The notes beneath the pieces were generated by a model. The model worked only from the letters and a program-made list of their open reading frames with translations. It did no database searches and was not told where the DNA came from. 36,981 nucleotides of DNA from Candidatus Dormiibacterota bacterium (GTDB taxonomy: Bacteria; Chloroflexota; Dormibacteria; Aeolococcales; Aeolococcaceae): contig PLWW01000055.1 of assembly GCA_003153125.1 (NCBI GenBank), forward strand, positions 1-36,981. Direction: 5' to 3'. The position numbers and the translations under genes are program-made. Below, piece after piece: positions 8,360 through 16,118 of this stretch. How positions within the stretch are numbered: the first letter of the stretch is position 1; every line of letters starts with the position of its first letter.

Positions 8360-9121
8360 GTGGATACCTGCCTCGACATCCGCCAGGTAGTCTCCGGATA
8401 CGGGTACGGCACCGTGTTGCGTGGTGCCGCGTTGCGCGTCCCACGCCACCAGATGACCTGCCTCATCGGCCCCAACGGTGCCGGGAAGTCGACACTGCTG
8501 CGAGCGATCAGCGGCCTGATCGCGGTGCAATCCGGCGAGATTCTGCTCGACGACGTGCCGCTGCAGGGACTGTCGCCGCGACAGATCCTCGAGGCGGGAG
8601 TCGTGCACGTGCCCCAAGACCGGAGCTTGTTTCCCACCCTCAGCGTGTGGGAGAACCTACTGATGGGCGGCTATATCCTTCGAGACGGTGGCGAGGTTCG
8701 CCGCCGCGCGGAGTCTCTGGCCGAGAGGTTCCCGACAATCAAACAGTTTCGCAACGCCCACGCCGGCTCGCTGTCCGGCGGCCAGCAGCGGATCATCGAG
8801 TTCGCGCGAGCGTTGATGCTCGAGCCGAAGGTGGTGCTCGCCGACGAACCGTCGTTGGGGCTGGATCCGAAGAGTCGCGCCCTGGTTTTCGATACGCTCA
8901 CGGCTATGACCAAGGACGGCATCACAGTGCTGCTTGTTGAGCAGAACGCTCGCTCCGCTCTGCGAGTGTCCGACCACGCCGCCGTGCTCGAGCTCGGCGT
9001 TGTCCGTATCGAGGATCGCGCTGCCGACCTTCTGGACAACCCCGAGGTCGGCCGGCTGTATCTCGGCGCGTCCGCCGCCGCCCACCGCCGCCGACCGCAT
9101 CTCGCGCATGTGCGGACCTAG
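8360..9121 (+). CDS. ABC transporter ATP-binding protein (LivF-like)
   Basis: The second ATPase, 253 residues, starting with GTG 2 bp after the LivG-like stop. It has Walker A GPNGAGKST, the LivF-type HVPQDRSLFPTLSVWENLLMG segment, signature LSGGQQR, Walker B VVLADEPSLGL and switch region LLVEQNARSAL. It ends in a basic His/Arg-rich tail. It completes the first importer; the gene for a DapA-like enzyme begins 3 bp later, linking uptake to metabolism. Confidence 0.9.
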   Translation: MDTCLDIRQVVSGYGYGTVLRGAALRVPRHQMTCLIGPNGAGKSTLLRAISGLIAVQSGEILLDDVPLQGLSPRQILEAGVVHVPQDRSLFPTLSVWENLLMGGYILRDGGEVRRRAESLAERFPTIKQFRNAHAGSLSGGQQRIIEFARALMLEPKVVLADEPSLGLDPKSRALVFDTLTAMTKDGITVLLVEQNARSALRVSDHAAVLELGVVRIEDRAADLLDNPEVGRLYLGASAAAHRRRPHLAHVRT

Positions 9122-9124
9122 TCG

Positions 9125-10066
9125 ATGATCACCGTTGGCGAACGGGAGCCGATGACGCTATACGCCATCGCGCCCACACAGTTCACGTCGGACGGGCGCT
9201 CGGTCGACGGTGTTTCGATGGCGGCCAACGTGGAGCGACTGGCGGCAGCCGGAATCAGAAAGGTTCTGCTCACGGGCGCGTACGGCGAATTCCACTCGCT
9301 CAGCGACACAGAAAGGCTGGAGATTCTCCAGCGGGTTCGGTCAACCGGCGCATGCGATTCGATCATGGCCTGCGCCGCGTCGCTGTCGGCCGAGGCGACG
9401 GCGCGTCTCGCGCTGAACATGCTTGAAAGGGGCGCCGACTACGCGATGGTGGCGCCCCCACTCGCTTGCGAAACCGCCGACCGCGACGTGTTGCGGCACT
9501 TCGAGTACCTAGCCAAAACCGTGGGACGGCAGCTCGTCGTCTACAACAATCCCGTCTTTGGGCACGACCTCGAGCCTCGCGTCCTGGCCGAGGTGATGGC
9601 GATGGACGGTTACGTCGGCGTCAAGCAGGGCACGCGCGACACCGCGCGGCTGCTAGGTAGCGTCGAGGCCATCCGCGGTATCGGCCGCTCCGTACGGATC
9701 TACATCGCCTCAGATCTCAGCGCGACGCTCACGCTTGCGGCTCCAGTCGACGGACTCACCTCGACCAATGCATGGGTGTTCCCCGACGCGATGCAGGGCT
9801 TGGTCGCCGCCGCGAGCAACAGCGACCTCGGGGAGATGCAGCGTCTGCACCGAGCTCTCGCTCCCTACCGGCGCGCGCTCGCCCGAATCGGACAGCCCGC
9901 CGGCGTCAAGGCGGCGATGCAAATTCGAGGGTACGAAGGAACGCTTGCGGTGCGGGCGCCGTACGCGCCGTGCCCGGCCGACGAGGTCCACCGTCTGCGC
10001 GATGCACTCGCCGAATGCGACACAGCCCTGGGCGCGTCCACAAACCGTTTGGAGGTCAGTCGATGA
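9125..10066 (+). CDS. DapA/NAL superfamily aldolase or lyase
   Basis: A class I aldolase-fold enzyme of 313 residues in the dihydrodipicolinate synthase/N-acetylneuraminate lyase superfamily. The Schiff-base Lys is in GVKQGT (Lys167) and the partner Tyr in VYNNP (Tyr140). The usual GTTGE substrate loop is GAYGE (51-55), so the keto-acid pocket differs from true DapA. It starts 3 bp after the ATPase gene and its TGA overlaps the ATG of the DpaA-like gene. Superfamily members condense or cleave pyruvate with an aldehyde. Lysine synthesis is unlikely here. A role making or splitting a pyruvate adduct of a ring-cleavage product is inferred from context. Confidence 0.8.
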   Translation: MITVGEREPMTLYAIAPTQFTSDGRSVDGVSMAANVERLAAAGIRKVLLTGAYGEFHSLSDTERLEILQRVRSTGACDSIMACAASLSAEATARLALNMLERGADYAMVAPPLACETADRDVLRHFEYLAKTVGRQLVVYNNPVFGHDLEPRVLAEVMAMDGYVGVKQGTRDTARLLGSVEAIRGIGRSVRIYIASDLSATLTLAAPVDGLTSTNAWVFPDAMQGLVAAASNSDLGEMQRLHRALAPYRRALARIGQPAGVKAAMQIRGYEGTLAVRAPYAPCPADEVHRLRDALAECDTALGASTNRLEVSR

Positions 10067-10974
10067 GGCACTACCGCGTCGCCGTGCTCGGCGGTGATCG
10101 CCGCGAGGTGCACGTCGCCGAGCGACTCGCGAACGACGGGCACGAGGCCGTGCGCTACGGCCAGGCGACCATCGCATCCAACAGTGTGCGCGTGGCGACC
10201 ACTGTGGGTGAGGCGGTGCGGGGGACCGAGTGGCTCGTGCTCCCCTCGCCGGGGATGGCGGGCGACGTCATCTACGCGCCCGACGCCCCCGAACCTATCG
10301 TGCTCGACGGCGCATTGCTCGAGCAGTCCGCGGCGCGCGAAGGCGGCGTGGTGATGGGCCGTTCGACGCCCGCGCTCGATGCGATCGCCAACCGAATGAA
10401 CATCCAGATCTTCCAGCTTAAGGACGATCCCGGCCTTGCCACTCGGCTGTCGACCGGCGTCGCCGAGGGGGTGATGCGACTTCTTATCGAACTGACCCAG
10501 CGCATCCTACGCGAGCACCGCTTCCTCATCGTCGGCTACGGCGTCACCGGCGCTGTCATCCTGGACTATCTGGTGGCGGCGCATTGCACGCCACAGGTCG
10601 TGGCCCGCAATCCGCGCTGGCTCGAGCGGGCCCGTCAGTGTGGCGCGACACCCGTGCTCTACGACGACCGCGTCGATGCGATGTCCGCCGCAGACATCGT
10701 CGTCAACACCGTCCCGTCGGTGGGCGCAATTCCGGCAGAGGCATTTGCGAGCCTGCGCGATCGCATCATCGTTGACATCGCCTCGCCGCCTGGCGGCCTC
10801 GACCACGAGGCGGCGCGTGTCGCGGGTGTGCAGGTGCACTGGGCGCGCGGCCTAGCCGGCGGTCGCGCTCCGCTCACCGCCGGCGATGCCCAATATGCCT
10901 TTGTCGCCAAATCAATGGCGACCCGCGACCACGCAACCACACTTGCCTCTACGTCACTGGGAGAAGACTCATGA
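10063..10974 (+). CDS. DpaA-like (dipicolinate synthase subunit A-like) dehydrogenase
   Basis: A 303-residue NAD(P)-dependent protein resembling dipicolinate synthase subunit A (SpoVFA/DpaA). It has an N-terminal VAVLGGDRRE motif, a second nucleotide-binding glycine motif VGYGVTG (157-163), then VNTVPS (214-219), DIASPPGG (238-245) and ARGLAGGRAPLTAG (261-274), in the same order as the DpaA landmarks NTIPS, DLASRPGG and APGLPGIVAPKTAG. A GGAGG ribosome site lies 7 bp before the ATG, which overlaps the DapA-like stop. No DpaB flavoprotein gene is seen, and nothing else suggests spores. It probably oxidises a cyclic or imine intermediate in catabolism; a D-isomer dehydrogenase-like role is the alternative. 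Confidence 0.75.
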   Translation: MRHYRVAVLGGDRREVHVAERLANDGHEAVRYGQATIASNSVRVATTVGEAVRGTEWLVLPSPGMAGDVIYAPDAPEPIVLDGALLEQSAAREGGVVMGRSTPALDAIANRMNIQIFQLKDDPGLATRLSTGVAEGVMRLLIELTQRILREHRFLIVGYGVTGAVILDYLVAAHCTPQVVARNPRWLERARQCGATPVLYDDRVDAMSAADIVVNTVPSVGAIPAEAFASLRDRIIVDIASPPGGLDHEAARVAGVQVHWARGLAGGRAPLTAGDAQYAFVAKSMATRDHATTLASTSLGEDS

Positions 10975-11810
10975 CCACTGTCACAACCGACGGCGCGCGG
11001 TCCCCCGACGTGGCCCACAAGGGCGGGGTCGCTTTCGGCTTCTGTGTGTCGCACGCGCCGCAGATCTTCACGCAGCCAAAGGAGGAGGACCCGGCAGAGC
11101 TGGCCCGGATGCACGAGGGTTACCGCACCGTCGCCCGGCGTGCCAGCGAGCAGAAGGTCGACGCGTTGATCATCGTCGCGCTCGACCATCTGCACAACCA
11201 CTTCCTCAACCTGGTGCCGCAGTTCACGCTGTTCACCGGCAATCCGGTGGTGGCGCAATTCAACCGCCGCCGCGTCGAGCTAAAGGGCAGCCCCGACCTT
11301 GCCAACAGCCTGATGGACGGATTGCTCGAGAGGGGCTTCGACCCCGCGTTCAGCCAGAACGAGGTGCTTGATCACTCCTTCCTGGTGCCCCTCCACTTCA
11401 TGGTCGAGGAGGGGCTCGACGCGCCGGTTCTGCCCATCGTCGTCAACGGGTACGTGCCTCCCCAGCCCTCGATCCGGCGCTGCCACGACCTCGGCAGGGC
11501 GATCGCGTCGTGGGCGGAGACCACCGGCATCACGGTCGGCATCGTCTCGACGGGAGGCATGTCCCACTTCCCGGGGACACATCGATTCGACGAGCCCGAC
11601 GTTGAAGCCGACCATCGCGTCCTCGGCTGGCTCGAGCGGGGTGACACCGAGAAGCTCGTGTCGATGTCGGCGGCGGAGCTCGACGCCATCGGCATGGTTG
11701 AGCTGCGCACCTGGGCTATCGCACTCGGTGCCAGGGGCGACCACGTGCAGGTTGAGCGCCACTCGTATTGGGACTCTGGGCATTGCGGCTATGCGGTCAT
11801 TGAATTTTGA
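10971..11810 (+). CDS. Class III extradiol ring-cleavage dioxygenase, LigB type
   Basis: A 279-residue Fe(II) dioxygenase of the LigB/protocatechuate 4,5-dioxygenase catalytic-subunit family. Likely iron ligands and acid-base residues are His28 (VSHAP), His73 (LDHLHNHF), His135 (LDHSF), His199 (GGMSHFPG) and Glu244 (MVELRTW). The ATG overlaps the TGA of the DpaA-like gene and a LigA-type gene follows after 14 bp, so the active enzyme is probably a two-subunit LigAB dioxygenase. It opens a catechol, protocatechuate, gallate or aminophenol-type ring; the exact substrate cannot be read from sequence. Confidence 0.88.
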   Translation: MTTVTTDGARSPDVAHKGGVAFGFCVSHAPQIFTQPKEEDPAELARMHEGYRTVARRASEQKVDALIIVALDHLHNHFLNLVPQFTLFTGNPVVAQFNRRRVELKGSPDLANSLMDGLLERGFDPAFSQNEVLDHSFLVPLHFMVEEGLDAPVLPIVVNGYVPPQPSIRRCHDLGRAIASWAETTGITVGIVSTGGMSHFPGTHRFDEPDVEADHRVLGWLERGDTEKLVSMSAAELDAIGMVELRTWAIALGARGDHVQVERHSYWDSGHCGYAVIEF

Positions 11811-11824
11811 AAAGAGGACACACC

Positions 11825-12136
11825 ATGGCAGACCAACAGCTCATGTATCCGAGGCCTCAGGCTAGTGACTTCCACGTCCACCGCCTTCTGCACGACATCC
11901 AGGAGGACGAGGATCTCTTCGTGGAGTTCCTCGGTGAGCCTGACGCGGTGCTCGGACGCTACCCTGAGGTGGACGATGAGGCCAAGCACCTCATTGCCTC
12001 CCACGACTACACGGGCCTGCAGAAGCGCGGCCTCCACCCGATCATGATCGTGCAGTTCCAGCGCCACATCGAGTGGGGCATGCGCATGACCGCGTCCCGG
12101 GCGGCGGCCGTGTCCGTAACGGACGCGAGCAGCTGA
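11825..12136 (+). CDS. LigA-type small subunit of extradiol dioxygenase
   Basis: A 103-residue protein of the LigA superfamily: FHVHRLLHDIQEDEDLFVEFLGEPDAVLGRY, then the IASHDYTGLQKRGLHP helix that caps the LigB active site in LigAB. The ATG at 11825 is preceded by an AAGAGG ribosome site, so it is preferred over the in-frame ATG at 11807. Adjacent placement to LigB supports a heteromeric dioxygenase. LigA-type helical proteins are normally non-catalytic and shape the substrate pocket. Confidence 0.85.
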   Translation: MADQQLMYPRPQASDFHVHRLLHDIQEDEDLFVEFLGEPDAVLGRYPEVDDEAKHLIASHDYTGLQKRGLHPIMIVQFQRHIEWGMRMTASRAAAVSVTDASS

Positions 12137-12171
12137 CGCACGCGGCCGCGGCATTAGACCGCGGCGGCTCG

Positions 12172-13785
12172 TTGCTTCTGCGCGGCGGGGAACTGGTCGA
12201 CGGGACCGGCGCGCCACCTCGCATCGCCGACGTGGCCGTCCGTGATGGCGCCATCACGGACGTTGGTCGCGGGCTGACCGCGCCGCCGGGAGCAGCGGTG
12301 GTCGACGCCACCGGCCTGGTGATCGCGCCGGGCTTCATCGACCTGCACACCCACTGCGACTTCACACTGCCGCAGTACCCGCGCGCGGATTCGATGGTAC
12401 GCCAAGGCGTCACCACGATTGTGACCGGCAACTGCGGCAGCACCCCGTACCCGGTGGACCCCGAGCGCGCGGGGCTCCTGCGCGAGTCCACGGCGCACCT
12501 GGGGAGCTCGCTGCAGTGGAACTGGGGTGACGCCGCCGAGTACGCGGACGTGCTCGACCGGCTGCCGCTGTCGCTCAACGTCGTCATGCTCGTCGGTCAC
12601 ACGTCGATTCGCATCGCAGCGATGGGCTTTGAGCGGCGACCTCCCACCGAGGGAGAGCTGGTTGCCATGCGCCGGCTGGTCGCCGACGCGATGGAGCATG
12701 GGTGCGCCGGCCTGTCGTCCGGCCTTATCTACTCGCCAGGCAGCTATGCCGAAACCGACGAGCTGATCGCGCTGGCGACCGTTGCCGCGCAGCACGGCGG
12801 CTTCTACGCGACCCACATGCGCAACGAGGGCCCGGCGCTCCTCGCCGCCGTCGAGGAGGCGCTCAGCGTCGCATCCCGGTCCGGGGCGGGGCTGCAGCTC
12901 AGCCACCACAAGGTATTGGGACGCAGCAACTGGGGTCTCACGGAGCGCTCGCTCGCCCGCGTCGCCAAGGCACAAGGCGCGGGCATGGATGTGCTGCTCG
13001 ACCAGTACCCGTACACCGCCACCTCGACAACGCTCACCGCGCTACTGCCCACGTGGATGCTCGAGGGCGGCGTGGCCGCGATGCGCGACCGGTTGCGTGA
13101 TGAACAGACCCGCGCGGCGGCGCGTGCGGAGGTGCTCAACGGTCCCACGGACGGTCGCCCGAAGCGCGATTTCGAAGCGGAGACGGTGACCATCGCCTCC
13201 GTGAGCGGCGGCCGTCGCCCGGACCTCGGCGGCAGAAGCATCGCCGACCTGGCGCGTACCGAGGGCCGCGAACCGGTCGACGTCTTCCTCGACCTGCTCC
13301 GCGACGAGGGAGGCGGCGTCGAGGTGGTGATCGCCGCAATCGGCGAGGAGGACATCCGCCGGGTGATGCGCAACCCCTTCGTCGCCGTCGCCAGCGACGG
13401 CTGGACGCTGAGTCCCGCCGCGGGAGGCACGCCGCACCCGCGCAGCTACGGCACCTTCGCGCGGGTTCTCGGCCACTACTCGCGGGACGAGAGAGTGATC
13501 CCGCTCGAGGAGGCGGTGCGCAAGATGACGTCGCTGCCGGCGCGACGGCTCGGCATGACAGATCGCGGCGCGGTCCGGGCCGGGGCGCGCGCTGACCTGG
13601 TGGTCTTCGACGCGGCCGCCGTCGCCGACCTCGCAACGTACGAGCAGCCGCACCGTTTCTGCGCCGGCGTTCACCGCGTGTTCGTCGACGGCACGGAGGT
13701 GGTCCGCGACGGCGCCGACACCGGCGCGGTTGCCGGAGCGGTGCTCCGCCGACGGAGCGTCGGCTTCGCTGATCGCGGGCGGTGA
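12172..13785 (+). CDS. N-acyl-D-amino-acid deacylase (D-aminoacylase) family amidohydrolase
   Basis: A metal-dependent amidohydrolase of 537 residues if started at TTG 12172, giving the family-like opening MLLRGGELVDGTGAPP; an ATG at 12073 would overlap the LigA-type gene by 64 bp. Landmarks are DLHTHCDF (His59, His61), GNCGSTP (Cys88, the D-aminoacylase metal Cys), SGLIYSPGSYAETDEL, ATHMRNEG, LQLSHHKVLG and VASDGW with the catalytic Asp. Relatives hydrolyse N-acyl-D-amino acids, and related members act on hydantoins or other cyclic amides. Its place after LigAB suggests removal of an N-acyl group from the substrate or opening of a cyclic amide. Its GTGA junction couples it to the transporter gene. 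Confidence 0.85.
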   Translation: MLLRGGELVDGTGAPPRIADVAVRDGAITDVGRGLTAPPGAAVVDATGLVIAPGFIDLHTHCDFTLPQYPRADSMVRQGVTTIVTGNCGSTPYPVDPERAGLLRESTAHLGSSLQWNWGDAAEYADVLDRLPLSLNVVMLVGHTSIRIAAMGFERRPPTEGELVAMRRLVADAMEHGCAGLSSGLIYSPGSYAETDELIALATVAAQHGGFYATHMRNEGPALLAAVEEALSVASRSGAGLQLSHHKVLGRSNWGLTERSLARVAKAQGAGMDVLLDQYPYTATSTTLTALLPTWMLEGGVAAMRDRLRDEQTRAAARAEVLNGPTDGRPKRDFEAETVTIASVSGGRRPDLGGRSIADLARTEGREPVDVFLDLLRDEGGGVEVVIAAIGEEDIRRVMRNPFVAVASDGWTLSPAAGGTPHPRSYGTFARVLGHYSRDERVIPLEEAVRKMTSLPARRLGMTDRGAVRAGARADLVVFDAAAVADLATYEQPHRFCAGVHRVFVDGTEVVRDGADTGAVAGAVLRRRSVGFADRGR

Positions 13786-15014
13786 CGCCCGCTGACAGCG
13801 CGGCAGTACCGCCGGGAGAGGTGCTCCGACCTGTGCCCGTTGCCTCGCCTCGACTGCCGCCGGCTCTGCTCGTGGTTGCGATGTTCGCGCTCGCCGTCAA
13901 CCTCCGCATGGGCATCGCGTCGGTCGGGCCCGTGCTGCCGCAGGTGGTGCACGACCTCGGCGCGACGCTGGTCTATGGGTCGCTCCTGACCACCGCGCCG
14001 GTGGTGATGATGGGGTTGGCCTCGCCGTTCAGCGCCCGCATGGGTGCGAGGTTTGGCGTGGAGCGAACCGTGGTCGCGGCCATCGCCGTCGTGTGTGTCG
14101 CGACCGCGGTGCGGTTGTGGACTGTCACGCCGCTGACTTTGCTGGTCAGCGCGGTAGTGCTGGGTTGCGGCATCGCCGCCGGCAACACGATGCTGCCGGC
14201 GGTGGTGCGCCGATACTTCCCGGCGCACGGCGCCCTGATGACCGGCGTCTACGCTGTGGGGATCAACGCGGGGGCGGGGCTCGCCGCGTACGGGACGCCG
14301 CGGCTGGCCCAGAGCCTCACCTCCACCTGGCGAGGGTCGCTGGCGATCTGGGCGCTGGTCGCCCTGTTGGCAGTGGTGATGTGGCTCGTTATCGCGGTGC
14401 GGGCGCCTCGGCCACCGGTGGTCGTCCAGGGACCGATGCCGCGGCGCAACCGCCAAGCATGGATGGCGGCCTGCTTCTTCGGGCTCCAGTCGATGGTGTA
14501 CTACGGCGTCCTCGCGTGGCTGGCGCCACTTTACGAGGAGCGCGGCTGGTCCAAGGTGGAGGCGGGGCTGTTCGTATCCTACTTCACGGCGATGCAGGTG
14601 GTCGGCGCGCTGACCTCGGCGCTGGTGGTGCAGCGCACCGGCCGGCTCACCGACGGACTCCGGGTCACTTCGGCGTTGTCCGCGGTCGGCCTGCTTCTCG
14701 TCGCCTTCACTCCGCTGTCGGCACCCTGGCTGTGGATCATCGTTCTTGGCGTGGGCGTCGGTGGCATCTTCCCGCTGGCGCTCACCATTCCGCTCGCGAT
14801 GACGTCGAGCGTTGACGAGGCGCGAAGCCTCACCGCCTCGATGCTGTGCTATGGGTACCTGCTCGCCGCCACAGGACCGTTTGCCGTGAGCCTGCTGCGC
14901 AGCGCGTCCGGCGGCTTCGCGGCGGCGTACGTCTTCCTCGCCGCCCTCTCTGTCCTGGCGCTGCTCATCGCCCGTCCGGTGGTGGGCCGGAACTCGAACA
15001 TCGGCCGGGCGTGA
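13782..15014 (+). CDS. MFS transporter, CynX/NimT family
   Basis: A 12-segment integral membrane transporter of 410 residues. FALAVNLRMGIASVGPVLPQVVHDLG in segment 1 and the first loop is typical of the CynX/NimT (cyanate/nitroimidazole) branch of the major facilitator superfamily. The start is a GTG overlapping the amidohydrolase stop (GTGA). It is the last gene of the first module. A second paralogue of the same branch closes the second module at 31281. Substrates of this branch are mostly unknown; uptake of the aromatic or its amide, or export of a by-product, are both possible. Confidence 0.85.
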   Translation: MTPADSAAVPPGEVLRPVPVASPRLPPALLVVAMFALAVNLRMGIASVGPVLPQVVHDLGATLVYGSLLTTAPVVMMGLASPFSARMGARFGVERTVVAAIAVVCVATAVRLWTVTPLTLLVSAVVLGCGIAAGNTMLPAVVRRYFPAHGALMTGVYAVGINAGAGLAAYGTPRLAQSLTSTWRGSLAIWALVALLAVVMWLVIAVRAPRPPVVVQGPMPRRNRQAWMAACFFGLQSMVYYGVLAWLAPLYEERGWSKVEAGLFVSYFTAMQVVGALTSALVVQRTGRLTDGLRVTSALSAVGLLLVAFTPLSAPWLWIIVLGVGVGGIFPLALTIPLAMTSSVDEARSLTASMLCYGYLLAATGPFAVSLLRSASGGFAAAYVFLAALSVLALLIARPVVGRNSNIGRA

Positions 15015-15135
15015 CGAACGACGTGCACCTGGCGCTCCTTCAGTGCCGCAGCCGGCCTGGGGCTTTACCTGCTGGGTGCCGGCGCGGCCGTCAAACGAGT
15101 GGCGATGAACGCGTATGTAACTGCCCCGACCGCTC

Positions 15136-15154
15136 GCGCCAGCTCAGCCGGCGC
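15136..15154 (+). terminator. GC-rich hairpin between convergent genes
   Basis: GCGCC (15136-15140) pairs with GGCGC (15150-15154), extended by two internal GC pairs around a small loop. It lies in the 204-bp gap where the MFS gene and the minus-strand operon converge. No T-run follows, so it is a weak or factor-assisted terminator at best. Confidence 0.3.
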
Positions 15155-15218
15155 TGCTATGGCCGGCGGAGGCGCAGTTGTGTCATGAGTGCGGCGGCGA
15201 AAGAAGCCGCGATCGCGG

Positions 15219-16088
15219 TCATCCGCGCCGCTGCGCGGACCTCACCGCCTCCACCACCGCCGCGACGTCGTTGTCGGGGTGGCCGAGCTGCTCCGCCTGC
15301 CGATAGACGAGGTCGGTCGTCGCTGCCAACTGCAGATCGAGGCCGGTTTCGCGGCCGAGCTCTACAGCCAGGCGGATGTCCTTGCGTGCCAGCGGGATCG
15401 GGAACCAGCCGCGGTGATCACCGCCGAGCACGTCGGCGAGCCGGTTCTGCAGGCCGACGGGAACCATGGCGCTGGCGTGGAAGAGCTCAGTGACCAGCGC
15501 CTCGTCGAGGCCCGCAGCCTGAGCCAGGGCCACCGCCTCGGACAGTGCCAGCAGCTCCTCGAGGAAGAGGAGGTTGAAGACCAGTTTCACGGTGGTGCCT
15601 GCACCGGCAGGACCGCCGTGGACACACCGGGCGCTGAGGTCGTCGAACAGCGGCCGGAGCCTGGCTACGAGAGACTCAGGGCCGCCGACGACAAGCAGGG
15701 CTTCGCCGCTCGTGATCGTGGCCGGGCCGGCGAGGATCGGCGCGTCGGCGAATCGATCCTCGCCGACCGTCGCCGCCAGCTCCCGGGATGTGCGCGGATG
15801 GACCGAACTCATGTCGACGAGCGCAGCCTTGGGTGCGAGCGACTCGCGCACGCCACCGTCCCCAAGGCACACCTCGCGCACCGCGTCGTCGGCGGTGAGC
15901 AGGGTGAGCACGGCCTCGGCGTCCGTGACTGCATCGGCGATGCTGACGGCCACTCGAGCGCCGCGCCCGGCCAGGTCGCCCTCCCGTCCCGGCGTTCGAT
16001 TCCAGACTGTCACCGCGTGGCCGCGATTGAGCAGGCGCTCGGCGACGGCCCGGCCCACGGTGCCCAGCCCCAGCACGCTCACTTTCAT
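15219..16088 (-). CDS. Beta-hydroxyacid dehydrogenase (3-hydroxyisobutyrate dehydrogenase family)
   Basis: A 289-residue NAD(P)-dependent oxidoreductase. It has an N-terminal Rossmann motif GLGTVG (7-12) and VWNRTP after the second strand, the substrate loop VDMSSVHPRTSREL, and the catalytic Lys in GTTVKLVFN (Lys168), all in the order of the 6-phosphogluconate/3-hydroxyisobutyrate dehydrogenase family. AGGAGGAG precedes the ATG. It is the last gene of the minus-strand operon, 30 bp after the amidohydrolase. Relatives include tartronate-semialdehyde reductase, which fits the GlcDEF neighbours: both handle short 2- or 3-hydroxy acids. The substrate is inferred, not shown. Confidence 0.85.
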   Translation of the reverse strand: MKVSVLGLGTVGRAVAERLLNRGHAVTVWNRTPGREGDLAGRGARVAVSIADAVTDAEAVLTLLTADDAVREVCLGDGGVRESLAPKAALVDMSSVHPRTSRELAATVGEDRFADAPILAGPATITSGEALLVVGGPESLVARLRPLFDDLSARCVHGGPAGAGTTVKLVFNLLFLEELLALSEAVALAQAAGLDEALVTELFHASAMVPVGLQNRLADVLGGDHRGWFPIPLARKDIRLAVELGRETGLDLQLAATTDLVYRQAEQLGHPDNDVAAVVEAVRSAQRRG

Positions 16089-16118
16089 CGCGGTCTCCTC
16101 CTGCCAGGTCGCCCGGCA

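Noticed and set aside
4442-9121. Dedicated leucine/isoleucine/valine importer
   Set aside because: Liv-type importers carry many ligands, and the gene context here is aromatic and amide catabolism; a branched-chain amino-acid role cannot be claimed.
9125-10974. Spore dipicolinate biosynthesis or lysine biosynthesis operon
   Set aside because: There is no DpaB flavoprotein gene, no other lysine or sporulation gene, and the pair is locked into an importer/dioxygenase operon; the DapA-like GTTGE loop is also altered.
13782-15014. Cyanate detoxification (cynX with cynS)
   Set aside because: The MFS proteins belong to the CynX/NimT branch, but no cyanase or carbonic anhydrase gene is in the window.
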